64,000 bases of DNA, from contig NC_081140.1 in the NCBI RefSeq assembly GCF_958295425.1, positions 10,485,698-10,549,697 on the forward strand, written 5' to 3'. The DNA comes from Solea solea. Lineage: Eukaryota > Chordata > Actinopteri > Pleuronectiformes > Soleidae. The stretch's first letter is position 1; each line of letters begins with the position of its first letter. The position numbers were made by a program, and so were the translations under genes. This document shows positions 31,201 through 44,300 of the stretch, in pieces. The notes beneath the pieces are model-generated. The model was not told the DNA's origin. It searched no databases and saw nothing but the letters and a program-made list of their open reading frames with translations.

Positions 31201-34200
31201 TTCTCAGAAAGGTTATCCATGAAGAGAGCAACAATGTTCCATTCTTTGGTTTCGACACTTGCTCTACTTTCTTGAAAAAGTCACTTGGTATGAACGATTT
31301 TGCAGGTAGCATAACCTCAAATACCTTCACTGTCTCATCGTAGAAGAACTTGGCTGGCCTGAGACGATTCGAGTTGTCATACATGAATGACAGTCCCTCC
31401 AATTTCTCATAGAGCTGATTTTTCACCTTGCATGATTCTTCCATTGACATAAGTGTTTCCTTCAAGTAGACAATGTGTTTAACTTTGGCATCATAGGAAA
31501 AACTTTCAAACTTGGGCAGGAGATGTTGAAGGTAGATTTCTTTGTCGTCGATTGGCATGCAGCCAAGAAATGTGTACAGTTCTTTCAGCTGTGGATTGTC
31601 AGTGAGAAAGGAAAAGGAGGCTGTGTGAGACCATTTTTCTATGTCTGCAGTGGGAATGTCTTTTGCAAGTACATAGTTTGTCCCATAGGTTGCAATGCTG
31701 ATGTATCTCCCACTAACTGATTTAAAGCACGGGAGTAGCTTTAGGGTCTGTACATCTTGTTGCGTGAGATTAGCTAGGTTGCAGTTGAAATACAACAGAA
31801 GAGCCTCGAAGTCCTTGTCAGTCAGGTTTGATGCTTTGAATGCAGATGTTTGAATCATGTACTCTACAGCTTTCAGAATACTTGATGGACTTTCAATGTT
31901 TGCCGTATGCTGCGCCAGAAAGGATATGATGGGATTCTCTTTGGCACAGATCTTGGGCACTGCAAGCTGAATGCACCCTGCTTTCATTAGGGTGTGAAAA
32001 ACTTTGTCATTTTGGCCCTGTGGAAAAAGAGCTATGCTTATCAAACTCAGAGGTAAAAGCACATCATGCTCAGGGACAACTATTCTTTCTCTTGCCATGA
32101 ACTTGATTCCAGGTAGCAAAGCCCAGTCTTTCAGAATGTCAAGCATTGTGTCAAAAGTTGGCTTTATATCCACTTGATCATCCTTAACTGCAATATTCTC
32201 ACTGATGAAGTTCCACACATTCTTCAGCCAAGATTCACTTGCAAAAGTGTCTCTCCACTTCACGGGGACCCTTGTTCGATACTCTCTTGGAAGAACAGAA
32301 CCCAGTAGGTCACCAAAGCTGCTGATATCGAATACCTTCGCAGCTCCAACCTTCAACAGGATGGTGTTATACCTGATGTAGAGGGAATTCATGAACAATT
32401 CTTTCCTTGCTGAGATTAGCTCATGATACGATGTCAGGAACTTTGGTCTCTTGGTATCAAATACCTGAAGCATGTTGTCCATTGTTAACAACAGAGGCAA
32501 ACCCTCAATCTTGATTTCATCTGCTTCTATGTCTTTGAAGCAGTAGTCAAACAGAAGCTTCAGGTTATGAACTAGCCTGTAGTTCGACTGTTGGAGACGG
32601 CAAGGGAGTTTTCCGACATGGCAAGATGTGTCTGGTGATGAGAAAGTGTAAAGAAAGCTTCGAACATCCTCTGGTGTTACATAACTGACTGGTATCCCTG
32701 CATCCTCCAAACACGAGTAGAGATTTACAGTCTCATCGCAGCTGTGGACCAGATTGAAACCAATATCCAGGAGCAAGGTTTTCAGCCTGTAAACATTCTC
32801 TGCCACAGATTTCCTTGAAGTGATGTTGTACTCTGTGTTTTTTAAGTGATGTAGCTCATCTTGTAGCAGATTGTCAAAAAATGCTCTGCCTTTGTTTGCA
32901 ATGGATGTGTTAACCCATGAAATATAGATGGCAGAGTGCATGTCAGAGTTGTCAGTTTGGGCTGCTCTAACAACAGGAAGCAGACGCTTCAGGTCAGCAT
33001 GGATGCAATGGTAAACTGCTTTAACAAGGCAGTACCAATCTGGTTGTATGTCAAATCTGTTTGACGGAAAAAAGAAGAGATATTTCCGCAATGTGTCTTT
33101 AGCAACATGAAGTGGAGTCCCTTGGAGTACAGTCAATGTGGGATCAGGACCAGGGAAGTACCGACGCTTAAGCTGAAGCAGCAGTTCCACACATGCCGGG
33201 GCTATCAGTGACGTCATTAAATTATAATTCCAGTCACTTCTTACACCTACTCCATTGTCATCTCTCCATAGGTTTCTTCGAGCAGAATCTAGAGCAAAAT
33301 GTCCATTTACATGAAAAGGTAAGCCCGTCTCTAGTGAAAGGGGCAGAAAGCAGAAGGCTCTGTGGGGTTTTTTGTAGTTGTGGCTTACACAGGCAGCTAC
33401 CCCTCCACGTGGAAACAGAGTTATGTCTTCATTTTTATGAGCTGAGATGACACTTTTTGAAACATTTTCAATGTTAGGGAAGCCAGATCGGTTACAGATC
33501 ATCCATGTAGTCAAGTTTCCCTCAGTATCCTCTATGTCCATTGTGTAGGTTATCTGTTGGACTGGGATAGCAGTGAGTTGTTTCTTTTTGGTCACACTAT
33601 CAATAACTGAGGCATGAAACTGTTTACGCTTTAGCCGATCACCATCTGTTATTTTGGCAGTCACGGAATATAGCACTTTGAGATCTCCAGATGCATTATC
33701 AATTTCACAGATTGATATTTTTTCCATGTGGTTCAGGAACATCAGAAGCTCTGCACCATCAGTTTTTAGCTTGTCCAGAAGGTTTTGCACCATTCTGTCT
33801 GATGCAGGGACTGAACTGATTTCTGAGGTCCTTGACATGTCTACAGAGCGGATTGGGAATCTGAACATAGTGCTGCGTTCTAACTTAAAGTGAGCACCTA
33901 AGTACAGATTTAAAACATCTGAAAACTGGGATCTGAAGTCACAGTCCAAGTCTCTGAACATTCTTCCTGGACTCACTGATGTAGCCCCAGGTGCAAATTG
34001 TGCATGAGGATCAAAAATGCACAAGATGTCATTGTTTGAAATGAAGGATGGGCAGTCAGTAATGTGATAGACGGAGTTAAATCCAATACCATACTGACCA
34101 GTTTTGCCTGGATTGGCCTCTTTTGTTCCTCTTCCAAGATTTTGTATACCTCTGACATCGTCCTCTGTGAAAGGCTGGTTGTTGTATACACACAGTGCAG

Positions 34201-37200
34201 GGCCTTGCATTGGGATCCATTTATCATCAAATATTCGGTCAGTAGGGTGTGTCCTTGGATCGAAAACAAAGTAGATTTCAGTGGCTTTGGCATCATCTGC
34301 ATTTTGAAGCAACTCTTTTAGCATTTCTTTTTCTGATGGGTAAGCATTGAGAATGCTTTTAATTCTGCTTGTGAGTTTTTCTTTCTGTCCAAACTCACTC
34401 CCAAGTGTAGTGAAGCAGACATTTGAGGCATATCTCTCCAAGGCTTTGTGACGTTTTGGGACTGCTCCTAGTTTTACAGCGACCTCTCTTGGAATATCCC
34501 CGTGACAGTATTTCACAGAGGAGTCTCTGACTTTGATCCACGGGCAGTCATTGAAGCATAGAGATTTTGATTGCTGCAATGTCAGATTTGAGTCAGGTAA
34601 CATGATCCCACCATAATTTGCTCGACAGTATTCCTGGTTTTTGTCTCGTATCAAGCTCCATATCCCTTCACTAATAATCCTGCGACACAACTGGAAGTTA
34701 TCCTCTGTGAGTGTCCTTCGCCCACATTCTTGCTTCACAGTTTCAAGAACTGCCGAGAAGTCCTCAACTGTAAAGCTCGGCTGTACCCCAACATTTTCAA
34801 AAAGCTCACGGCAGCTGTTTCTGTATTTGTTAGGGAGCTGATAGAGATGTGGGGATGCATCAAAATTCAGGTGGAATGCAACTTTGGATGGATTGACATA
34901 TGTGTTCTCTACCAGGATAGAGTTGAAAGCTTTCAGTTCATTGGTTATTTGTACTTTTGCATTCTCATCCTGTAGCATTTCTTCATGGAGATATTTGTAA
35001 CAAGCATTTGTTATGTTTTCCTGATACAATGTGACGCCATCAAATGACTGAGATAGTTTCTTGAGCTGAGAGATGACCAGTAATACTGAGGGCTTTCTTA
35101 TGAGACCAAGAGAGTCTTTTACAGCCAATGACATTGCACCACATCCCTTGAAAGAGGGAGAATTCTCATTTAGGATTGGCTTCATGAGACACACAGTGTC
35201 CTGATGTTCAGTTGTAAACAGTTCTCTAGCAGAGAACATTGTTGATTGGGAAAAACTGTTCCCATGCCACGGTAGGGAAAAGCCAGCAGGTCTTGTTAGA
35301 AATGGAAGGAACTTAATGTCCTGTATTTTTTCTAACAGCTCTGGTGCTGCTGTATCTCTCATCTTTAGTTTCTCATCTATGAGACTGAGAAGTATACTGC
35401 TACGAAAGCATGCAGCCATATGGTCACTTTGATTGAGATCAATAACAGACTGGGCACGTTCAAGCAGGTCCTCCCATGATAGATCATCTTTTACCATGCC
35501 TAACTGCACTAGTTTCACCAAACACACAGGATTTAGGTAGTCTTTAGAAGTCCCTTCAGGAAATCTCCCATCATCAGGGCTGTAGAGTTTAGCAACTCTT
35601 CCCTCAGGGTGAATGAGTCTGCAAGGCAATACCAGTTCTTCCTTAGGACCAGAGCATGGGATACAAGGAGTAACACTGAGGATTGATGCAAAGTCTTCCA
35701 GCTTCTCATTCAAGACATAATGCATCAGAGGATCTCTTAGCTCCTTGTCAATTCCTTGGATGTTAGGGAAAAAGACATCTGAAAAAAACTGTGTCTCTGT
35801 CAGGGTGTTTTCCATCAACTTCCCTTTACACCCAGCATCATCAAATCCATCCTTCACCCAGTCAGGCAACTCGACAGCGCAAAGGTTTTGTGAGCCAGTC
35901 TTCTTAAGGTATTTCAGGAATATCTTGAAAGCAGCAGGACCGATGTCTGCCCTACAGAGTAAGGTGTCGTCAAGAAATCGAACGTATTTGATTGACACCC
36001 ATGTTTTTCCATCTGAGAAAAGCTTTGCTTGCTGACTGTCACCTCCTTTGGCTATTTCTTGGTAGACACCTTGACTGATCAATGTGAAGTCATCATGCAC
36101 CTGACTTGGATCTGGCCAAGCTGCATAATAGCTGTAGTCGAGCAGTTCTCCACTTTCAGCCATTGAACGTAGCATTGTGAGTGCTGCCAAATAGGCCTGC
36201 ACAATCACATGTCTCATGAACACAGAATTCCACTGTCCTTTGGTGTCAGTCTTCCAAATCTCTTTGCGATTGGAGGTCACAGCAAAGCAGCCATTAATAT
36301 GGACTGGCAGGCCTGTTTTGATTCTGAGAGGCAAGTAACAAAACACTTCTCCAATTGGTGTGACATTTGTCTTTACTGACCATTTGCGATTCTCTTCCTC
36401 TGAGAGCAGAACGGCCACTCCTCCACATGGCACTAGTCCAAGTCTTTTCCCACTGTCACTGAGGGAGAACTTGAGTGCTTCAGTGATATCCATGCATGAG
36501 CAGATGAGCCAGTTGGTGACCTCAACTGCCTTTTGGGGCATTTCGTCTGTGAGTCTTCTCGTTTGAACTCCTTTAGCGGCCATCTCAAAGTACTGGTTAG
36601 GATCTTCCTCTGGACTTCTGAACAGTGGGGAGTGGAGATCAACGATGCGTTTGAACACGTTGTGATACTCCTCCACAACAACGCGTATGATGCAGCCAGA
36701 CTTTGGAACATCAGCAGGCACCTTGTTGGTGCTTGCTACTTTCTTCATAACCTTTGCAGCAGATTTTAGTATACTGAGAGGTCCGTATGAAGCTTTGGAT
36801 GACCACACACTTTTATTGATGGCCACAACATCTTGTGCTCCTGCTGGGTTTGGTTCTTCAAATTTCAGATATTTCAAGACCATACTTCCAACATGCTGTG
36901 TAAAAAGAATGAATCGATGGCCACATATGCTGAACTCATCAACGAGGGAGTAGATGTCTGTGGTGTTGTAGTACAGACTACTGATTTCACTTACTGATGC
37001 TTCCTGCTCTGTTCTGAATGGAAGTTTAAAAAGTGTACCAGTGTATTTGTAAGGGGAGTCCTGAGCTAGAGGAAGCTGGCAATTGAAGACATTAATGAAA
37101 GGTCTGAATTGATTAGGGAATTTTCTCAGCCTTTTCTGTTGCTTGCTCCAGTTGATTTTGATCCCTGGATTAGACCTGTCTCTGATGTGCTTGCTGATGT

Positions 37201-39774
37201 GATTGATGTTTGGATCAAACATGATCATGAATTCTCTGCTCATGATGATGGGGATGTCAGTAACGTGATAAACTGAGTTGAACCCCAATCCAAACTTGCC
37301 AACTTTGTCTGCTTCACATCTCTTCACCGATCCACCTAACCTTGTGATATTGAGAAAGTCTGTGTCAGAAAATACAGAGTTGTTGAAAGACCACAAGGAC
37401 GGCCCATGGCAAACAATCATGCCAGGGTCAAGGAGATTCTCTCTGATGTCAGTGTTTTTTCTCATGTCAATTAGGAAACTGCACTCTGTTGCACTTGCAT
37501 CATCAGCATTCTGGAGGAGCTCTTTAAAAATGTCTGCTACGGATGGATACTCTTCCAAGATGTTCTTTATTCTTACTGTTAGAGGTTCTCTTTGGCCTGA
37601 TTGTTCAAAGCCGAGGTTCTCTGGGTTTATCAGCCTCGTGCTCAGACATGGCACCTTCAGCCACTCTGCGGTTTTCATGGGGATGTCATCGTGGACTAAT
37701 ATGATGGGCTCTGAGGCATCTTCAAGTAAATCGTTTAAATCTTCAACTTTAACATCACAATATGTGCATTCATGAATTGGCTTCATGGCTAATTTGTTTG
37801 GGTCCTTGTAACAAAGAATTGGCACATGCATATTAGTATCTATATCTATGTGACTGTTGTACAGCCATCTCAGGATGTTGATTAAAAGTAGGATATCATG
37901 ATGACTTTCTTCCTTGCTGATCTCTCCCTCACATCTTTGTTGGATAGTGCTTATGACTTCGAACACATGGCTTGGGATAACTTCTTCAACTGAGCCACAA
38001 AATTTGAAAAGTTTGTGAAACTTTCTAATTGTCTTTGGAAGGGAGTACAGATAAGGCTGTAAGTCAAGATCAGGGAGCGGTTTCAGGACCGTGTGGCTTG
38101 GTGATGAAAATGTCTTTCCTGTCCACACCCAATCGAAAGGCAGTGATTTCATTGCTTCTCTTGCATCCTCAAGGTGAGCCTGCATAAAGGCATAGATTTC
38201 AAATAAGATCTGCTGAAACTGATACCAATCCTCTGTGGTAAATGCTTGAGATTTATGCCAGTCGTTCACTGCTTTCAGGTGTTGCAATACTTGATCCACC
38301 TGGGGTTCTACAGTGAGCTTAAGTGCCTTCTTCATACCTGCAGATGTGTGTTCAATGAGTGCGACTGAAGATCCCACAAGCACTGCATGGGATATGTCAC
38401 ACATTTCAGACAGAGAGCATATATTGAGAGTATCTCCAACCCAGGTAAGAGTTTTAGGGTAAGTTGGTGGTCTTTCCTTGCAGACAGGAACCCATTTCAG
38501 TTTTAACAATGAAATTTGGGCATCAGCTGATTTTACCAGCTTAGTTTGTCTGTTGAGTATCTGCAGAAGTGTTTTTGCCTTTTTGATGATGAAATCCCAC
38601 TCAGGTTCATTGCTTCTTTGTAACTCATCTATTTTATTTGCAACCTGGACTACATCTTGTTCACTGAGCTGTACTTCATTTCTTAGTCCCAGTTGTCGGA
38701 GTGAATGTAGAATATCAGCGGAAGACATGAACGTACTTGTGGGAAACCTTGTCTTCTCTTCCATGTAGAACAGATTCTGTAAAATCTCCAACTCAGGGTC
38801 AAAAAGATCAGAGGCTCTGACTGAGTTTCCACATGGCAGCTGGATAAACTTGATAGCAGAAAGCCATCGGATCACAGCAGAATTTTCATTCTTTAAAAAT
38901 GTCAGATTTTTGAGAGCCCAAAGCATGATCTGTGCTATCTCATCTGTTGCATAGAAACCCCTCTCAATATCCCGAATCATGAATTTCAAACATTCTGTTG
39001 TTTTCACCTGTTCCACATTTAGCATCTTGGTGAGGCGGATTGTTTCCTCATCACAACAACCCACAAGATTTACAGATAATTTCACATCTGGTGGATACTT
39101 GGCTCTATGATGTAAAACTCTAGCTCCTCTCAGTGATGTATATGCTGGGGTCCCTTCAGAGCAGATCCCTACTTTCTCAAAGATGGAAAGTTCAAGCAGG
39201 GTGTGTTTTTCCTTCTCCGTTATGTCAGACAGTCCTGCAAGAAAGTGTCTCAGTGCAATCTTCTCTTTAACTGAGAATGAAGAGACGTGGCTGGATAATC
39301 GCTGTGTTGCTAATCTATCCATAATTTGCAACAGCATGCCAGGAGAGGACGGGTGGATGTAATACTTTAGCAGAGGGTGCTGCAAACATGGATCCAGATT
39401 TTTTATAACAACTGCTCCAAGCCTTTCCATGATAGAAATAAGGATCTCAGAAAGCTGCACTTCCTTCTGGTCCACATAAATAATGGGGGACGGAGTTTTG
39501 ATACGTAGAAGCTTAACTTTGTCCACGCTTTCCTCAAGTGGCCCACATGGGATCAAAGGCAAATCTTCAAACATACTTAGGTCATCAGCAAAATGTATAT
39601 AAAGATGTTTCCAAATAATCTTCAGCCAGGAAACTGTAGGGTGCTTCAACTCTCTGTTTCCAGGTTCCCACTGGACAATGAAGTCTCGAGTCGGCCAGGC
39701 TGTTGATAGGATCTCCTTGATGAGTCGAGCTGATCGCTCTGGGTTCAGCACTTGTAGCTGAGTGCAGGTTCTCC
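28223..39774 (-). CDS. sacs: Giant last exon of sacs (residues 730-4579)
   Basis: One uninterrupted exon of 11,552 bp codes for about 84% of sacsin, including the second and third SIRPT repeats, the J domain and the HEPN domain. The acceptor CAG ends at 39775 and the first complete codons read [13 protein letters not shown]. The open frame runs on past the acceptor to 39922 only by chance. A single giant 3' exon is a known trait of vertebrate SACS. No frameshift or stop was found, and the ATP-binding asparagine-containing motif ELLQNADDA is present in both repeats. Antisense open frames up to 165 codons inside it are shadows. Confidence 0.97.
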
Positions 39775-41343
39775 CTGTTAAGAAAAAACAGTAAATGTTA
39801 TTTGTGTTTGTTATTTTATGCGATATATAAATACTATATTTTAAAGTTGCCACCATTGTGTTGTTATTAAAGGATGCAGCAACTAATAGAGGTAAATTCC
39901 CTAAAAGTAAAAATGCAAGCATCTTTTTTGAGGAAGATGCAGTTTAACAGATAATTTTTCATTAAGTATATTTGAAACCATACAAATGCACAACAGCATC
40001 CATTTTGACATGTTTTACCAGGAACAGGCGTTACAGATCACTTTAACAATGGCTCATGTAAGTGAGAACAATGTCACACCAGCACCACTGAACCAGTATC
40101 GCCCCCTGAAAGTGAGGAAGCTAAATAGAACTCAGCCATCATTAATTTGATTATTTACACCTGTGATTTTCCTACTTTGACCTTTCAAAAATGGGCCCAT
40201 TCTCAGGGCCCATTCTCTGGTGTTTTGGAAAAAAAAACCATTCCAATTGCACTGCACTAGTGCACACACTGCACATAACTGTGAATAGATGTAGTTGGTG
40301 TTAGTACACACAATTTAAGATTTACATCAATATTGCACCAACTGCTGATCTAAACCATGCAAACACACTTGCATCAACACGCAAAAAACAATTTACATTT
40401 AAACAAGTTAATATCAATCTTGGGCCCCCTCTTAGCATTTCAGTGCAGGGAAAACCATTTCTTGAAAGGGCATTTTGACAAGAAAAACACTGCAAACAAA
40501 CATTCAATATCTGACACACTTTGAAATACCTACCTGAGCACCCCCAAAGATACTTTTGCACTGTAATTGAAGTGACAAAGTATAGAGATCTGGAATTAAT
40601 TTTACACAGCTTCTCTGTCTCAGATCACGTTTCACTGTAGACATTTGTTTTGGCTTTTTATAACTTAATAATTTGCTGTAACATTTAAGCCCCCAATCTC
40701 ACCACAACAAGCCATAAACATTACTATGATTCCAAGCTGTCAAGTTAAAAATCCTGCATAGCTCTGCTTTAACATGTAACATCCAACCATCAACCCTTTC
40801 ATGACTCAGCCTGCTCTGCTTCTCTGCTCCTCTCTGTCTCTCACTCCTAATCTTTCAGGACTGTAACAGATTTAATGCCCTGCTGGCACCATGGGAGTAA
40901 AGGTGACCCAGTGTTACTATAAAAATGACTGAACCCACATAACCCACACAGTCATTACATGCACTGAGGATTTGTCAATTTCAGTTTGAGATACAGCTCG
41001 GTCAGATGTTTGTTTTTAAACATACAATCTACAATACACTGTACTTTGCATAGGGATTGAAACTGTTCAACATACATTTCCATTCACTGTTTAGGATCAT
41101 GGAATTAACACAGATAAGTATTTAGAGGAGGAGAATACATGTAAAGTAACATTTTGTATTACCTCTGGTTTTGGCTGCTTTCTTCAAACAGTCCATCACT
41201 GAAGGTTTAATGCTCTCCAGTAAAAAACGACACTCAAGTCCTGGATACAGAGACCTTGGAACAAAGCAAAAGAAATGAAAGGAATCTTAAAATGTTAGTC
41301 TGTACATACATGTGTTTTACTATTGAATATATATATACACATC

Positions 41344-41392
<49 letters not shown>

Positions 41393-44300
41393 ATATATAC
41401 ATATATAGATATGCATACATACATACATACATATACATATATATATATATTTTTTTTTTTTTTAAATACAAATACTGATATTGCTATTGGTCTAGCCATT
41501 CAACTCCACATGTAACACCATGTAGCTGAGCAAACTAAAGCTGTCACCATTGTCATCGTTTGGCTATCCTTCTTCTTCCCTACATCACTTTTGGGACACA
41601 TTGGGTGAGGGGGTGTTTATTTATATCATTAAAATGTACTATTCATTTGATTTGATGTGAAAGAAAAATATATTCCTCAGAATACTGAAAAGAACATACA
41701 CTGATTTCCAAGTGTATGTGCATACAAAGGAGAACAAGAGATTGACTGTACTTTGGATCAAAATTTCCTGCTGCATCAGTTTAAATTTGGTTTAAGGGGG
41801 ATCAAGTACAAACAATCTCACTTTCACCTGTTCAAATAAATTAATGAGTAAATGTGAAAGAAAGAAATCTCTACCTCGGGTATTCTTCAGATGCAATGTA
41901 AATGGCATCCTTATCACTGACGCAAGACGAAAATGTTGTGAATGTCTCATCTTGTCTTGGTAGGAGCTCCAGGCCTATTAGGTCACTGTAATTGGCATCA
42001 CTAAGCACAAACTCCAGCAGTAACAGCTTCTCCTGAGAGGGCCCTTTGTGTTTGCACTTCCTGATCACCTGCCGCAACAAAGATGGGGTCACCTTCCTCA
42101 CTTCAGTGGACTCAGCGATGTAGGTGACCAAGACAGAGTCCACAGCAGCAGGCACCTTCGCCACCTGCGTTCCTGAGCTTTGGAGGTAGTTGATCACAGT
42201 CTCTGAAATGTCCTCCTCTGTGTCCAGCTCTGAGAACACAGCCTGGTCCACTCTGATCCAGTTATCGCTGAGAGAATAGATGACTTCCTGCTGCGCTAAT
42301 TCATGAAACAGTGGCTGGAGAATAGGTTTCCAGCGGGACTTGACCTGCTTAGGGTTTGGCCAGGCCTCATAGGTTCCTGTAGGGGACAATGGAAAGTCTT
42401 GGTCCTTTTTTGTCTGTACCCTTTTGATAGTGTCGGTGATGAGTGTGAAGTAAGCCCTAGGGATGACAGTAATTATAAGCAGCTCATTCCACAGGGCAGC
42501 TGGATCCCGCCATTGGTCCACCTCCCGCCACTTGATGCTCCTACGGTTGTCTGTGAGACCAAAGAAGCCACTGACATGAACTGGAAGCCCCGTCTCACTC
42601 TCTTCTCCAGGAGGCAGGGGAAGGAAGCAGAAAGCCCGTCCTGAGAAACCAGATGTGGCACCTACGTCTTCTCTATTTATCAGAGTAAGTGGCAGGGCAA
42701 TGCCAATGGTGGGCATGAACTTCAAATCATCTGCCAGAGAGTCCAACTCGGGACACATTCCTCTCCCCCCTACTCCATTACAAACAAGCCAAGACGTTCT
42801 CTGAGTCTCTTTAGCCGTTTCATCCTGAGTTTCCATGTTGACCTGGTAAGTGACACATGTGATGGTCGAACTGGAAACACCATTGTTGTAATTGTCTATC
42901 GCCTGACCCAAGGTCTTTAGTGCATTTGGTCTTTCTAACTTATCATCAGTATTTTCTGTGGCTGTAACCTGAAACAACATGCGCTCTGTACCATCAGACT
43001 CTCGCACATGCAAGGAGACCTTCTGAACACTCTTGAGGAAGAGGAGCACAGTGTCTGCATCTGCTTTGAAAGACTCAAACAGCTCCAAAATCTTTTCTTT
43101 GTTGTAAATATTGCCACTGAGCTGGGAGGGTTTCATGCGGAGTGGGAAGCGGAAGAGTGTTCCAGGAAAGCTGCCGTCCTGGATGGTTTCCTCAGAGCTC
43201 CCAAACATCCCAGAGTAGGGGGCAAACTGGTCTGCCAGTTCTGTGATCTCCTTAATGTCTGTCTTCAAGTTCCAACACTGCCCAGATTCATTCACTCCAA
43301 ACAGGGTTTGATGAGGATCCAGCATGGCAATCTGGTCTCCACTGAATATACTGGGAACATCTAAATTATTGAGAGAAAAAATAATATAAATTATAAATGA
43401 GTTCAAATAAACACTAATCATTTTTTGTTCTCTATTCTTTTACAAGAAGGCTCTGATCACGACCACAGTTAATTATCATCTCCACTGTTTTGGTATACTT
43501 TTTGGTTCACTTTGGTTTTTCAAAAACCTTATTTACATTTTGATTATTAAAATGTAAATGTAACCATGATATTGATTATTTTCCTTCTTCTACTCTTCAT
43601 TCTCCAAATTTTAGAAATGTTTATAAATCATGTGAGCTGAATCCTTAGAAAATAACCTAACCTAAATAACAACAATAAAAAACCTTTAGGGGTTCCTAAG
43701 ACTTTGCATTCACAAAATCAGGAAGCATGTGAGGTCACAGTGAACCTTGATCTTCAACCTCTGATCCGAAAAATGAGTGAATGTTTGTGCTAACTCAGTA
43801 GAAATTCCCTTGAGACTTATTGCTCTATTAGTATAAGATGGATATAGAAATACATATACACTTTAGATTTTGCTTTTTACATTAAGCAAATAATTTGCTT
43901 TAAATATCTTTTTAATCTCTTTCTAAAAAATTGACAAAAGAAAATAGGTTTGTACTATCAGCAAGCATTTAACAGCAGGACAATCCTCACCTGTAATATG
44001 ATACACAGAGTTAAAGCCAATCCCGAATCTTCCCACTTTCAAAGGATCCTCTCTCTTCCTGCTCCTTGCAATCTCTTGAATTCCATTCCAGTCCTCCATA
44101 GTGAACACAGCATCGTTGTAGACATACAATGCCGACCCTGCCATACAACATGAGTAACAATCAGATCGGCATAAATAGTCCAAAACAATCCAAGTAAACA
44201 TTTGCAGTACCTGAATAACGGGTAATGGTGTATTAATACAACTGAATTCATTTTAATAATCCCTGAATCAAAACAGTCATTTCCCTTTTCCTTGTTGACG

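Noticed and set aside
37278..37775. 165-codon open frame on the + strand inside the sacs giant exon, and similar smaller ones
   Set aside because: They are antisense shadows of a highly conserved coding exon, without recognisable domains or their own signals.
39775..39922. Open frame of the giant sacs exon continuing upstream to an ATG at 39922
   Set aside because: A clear acceptor at 39775 joins in phase to the upstream exons; the extension is intron.
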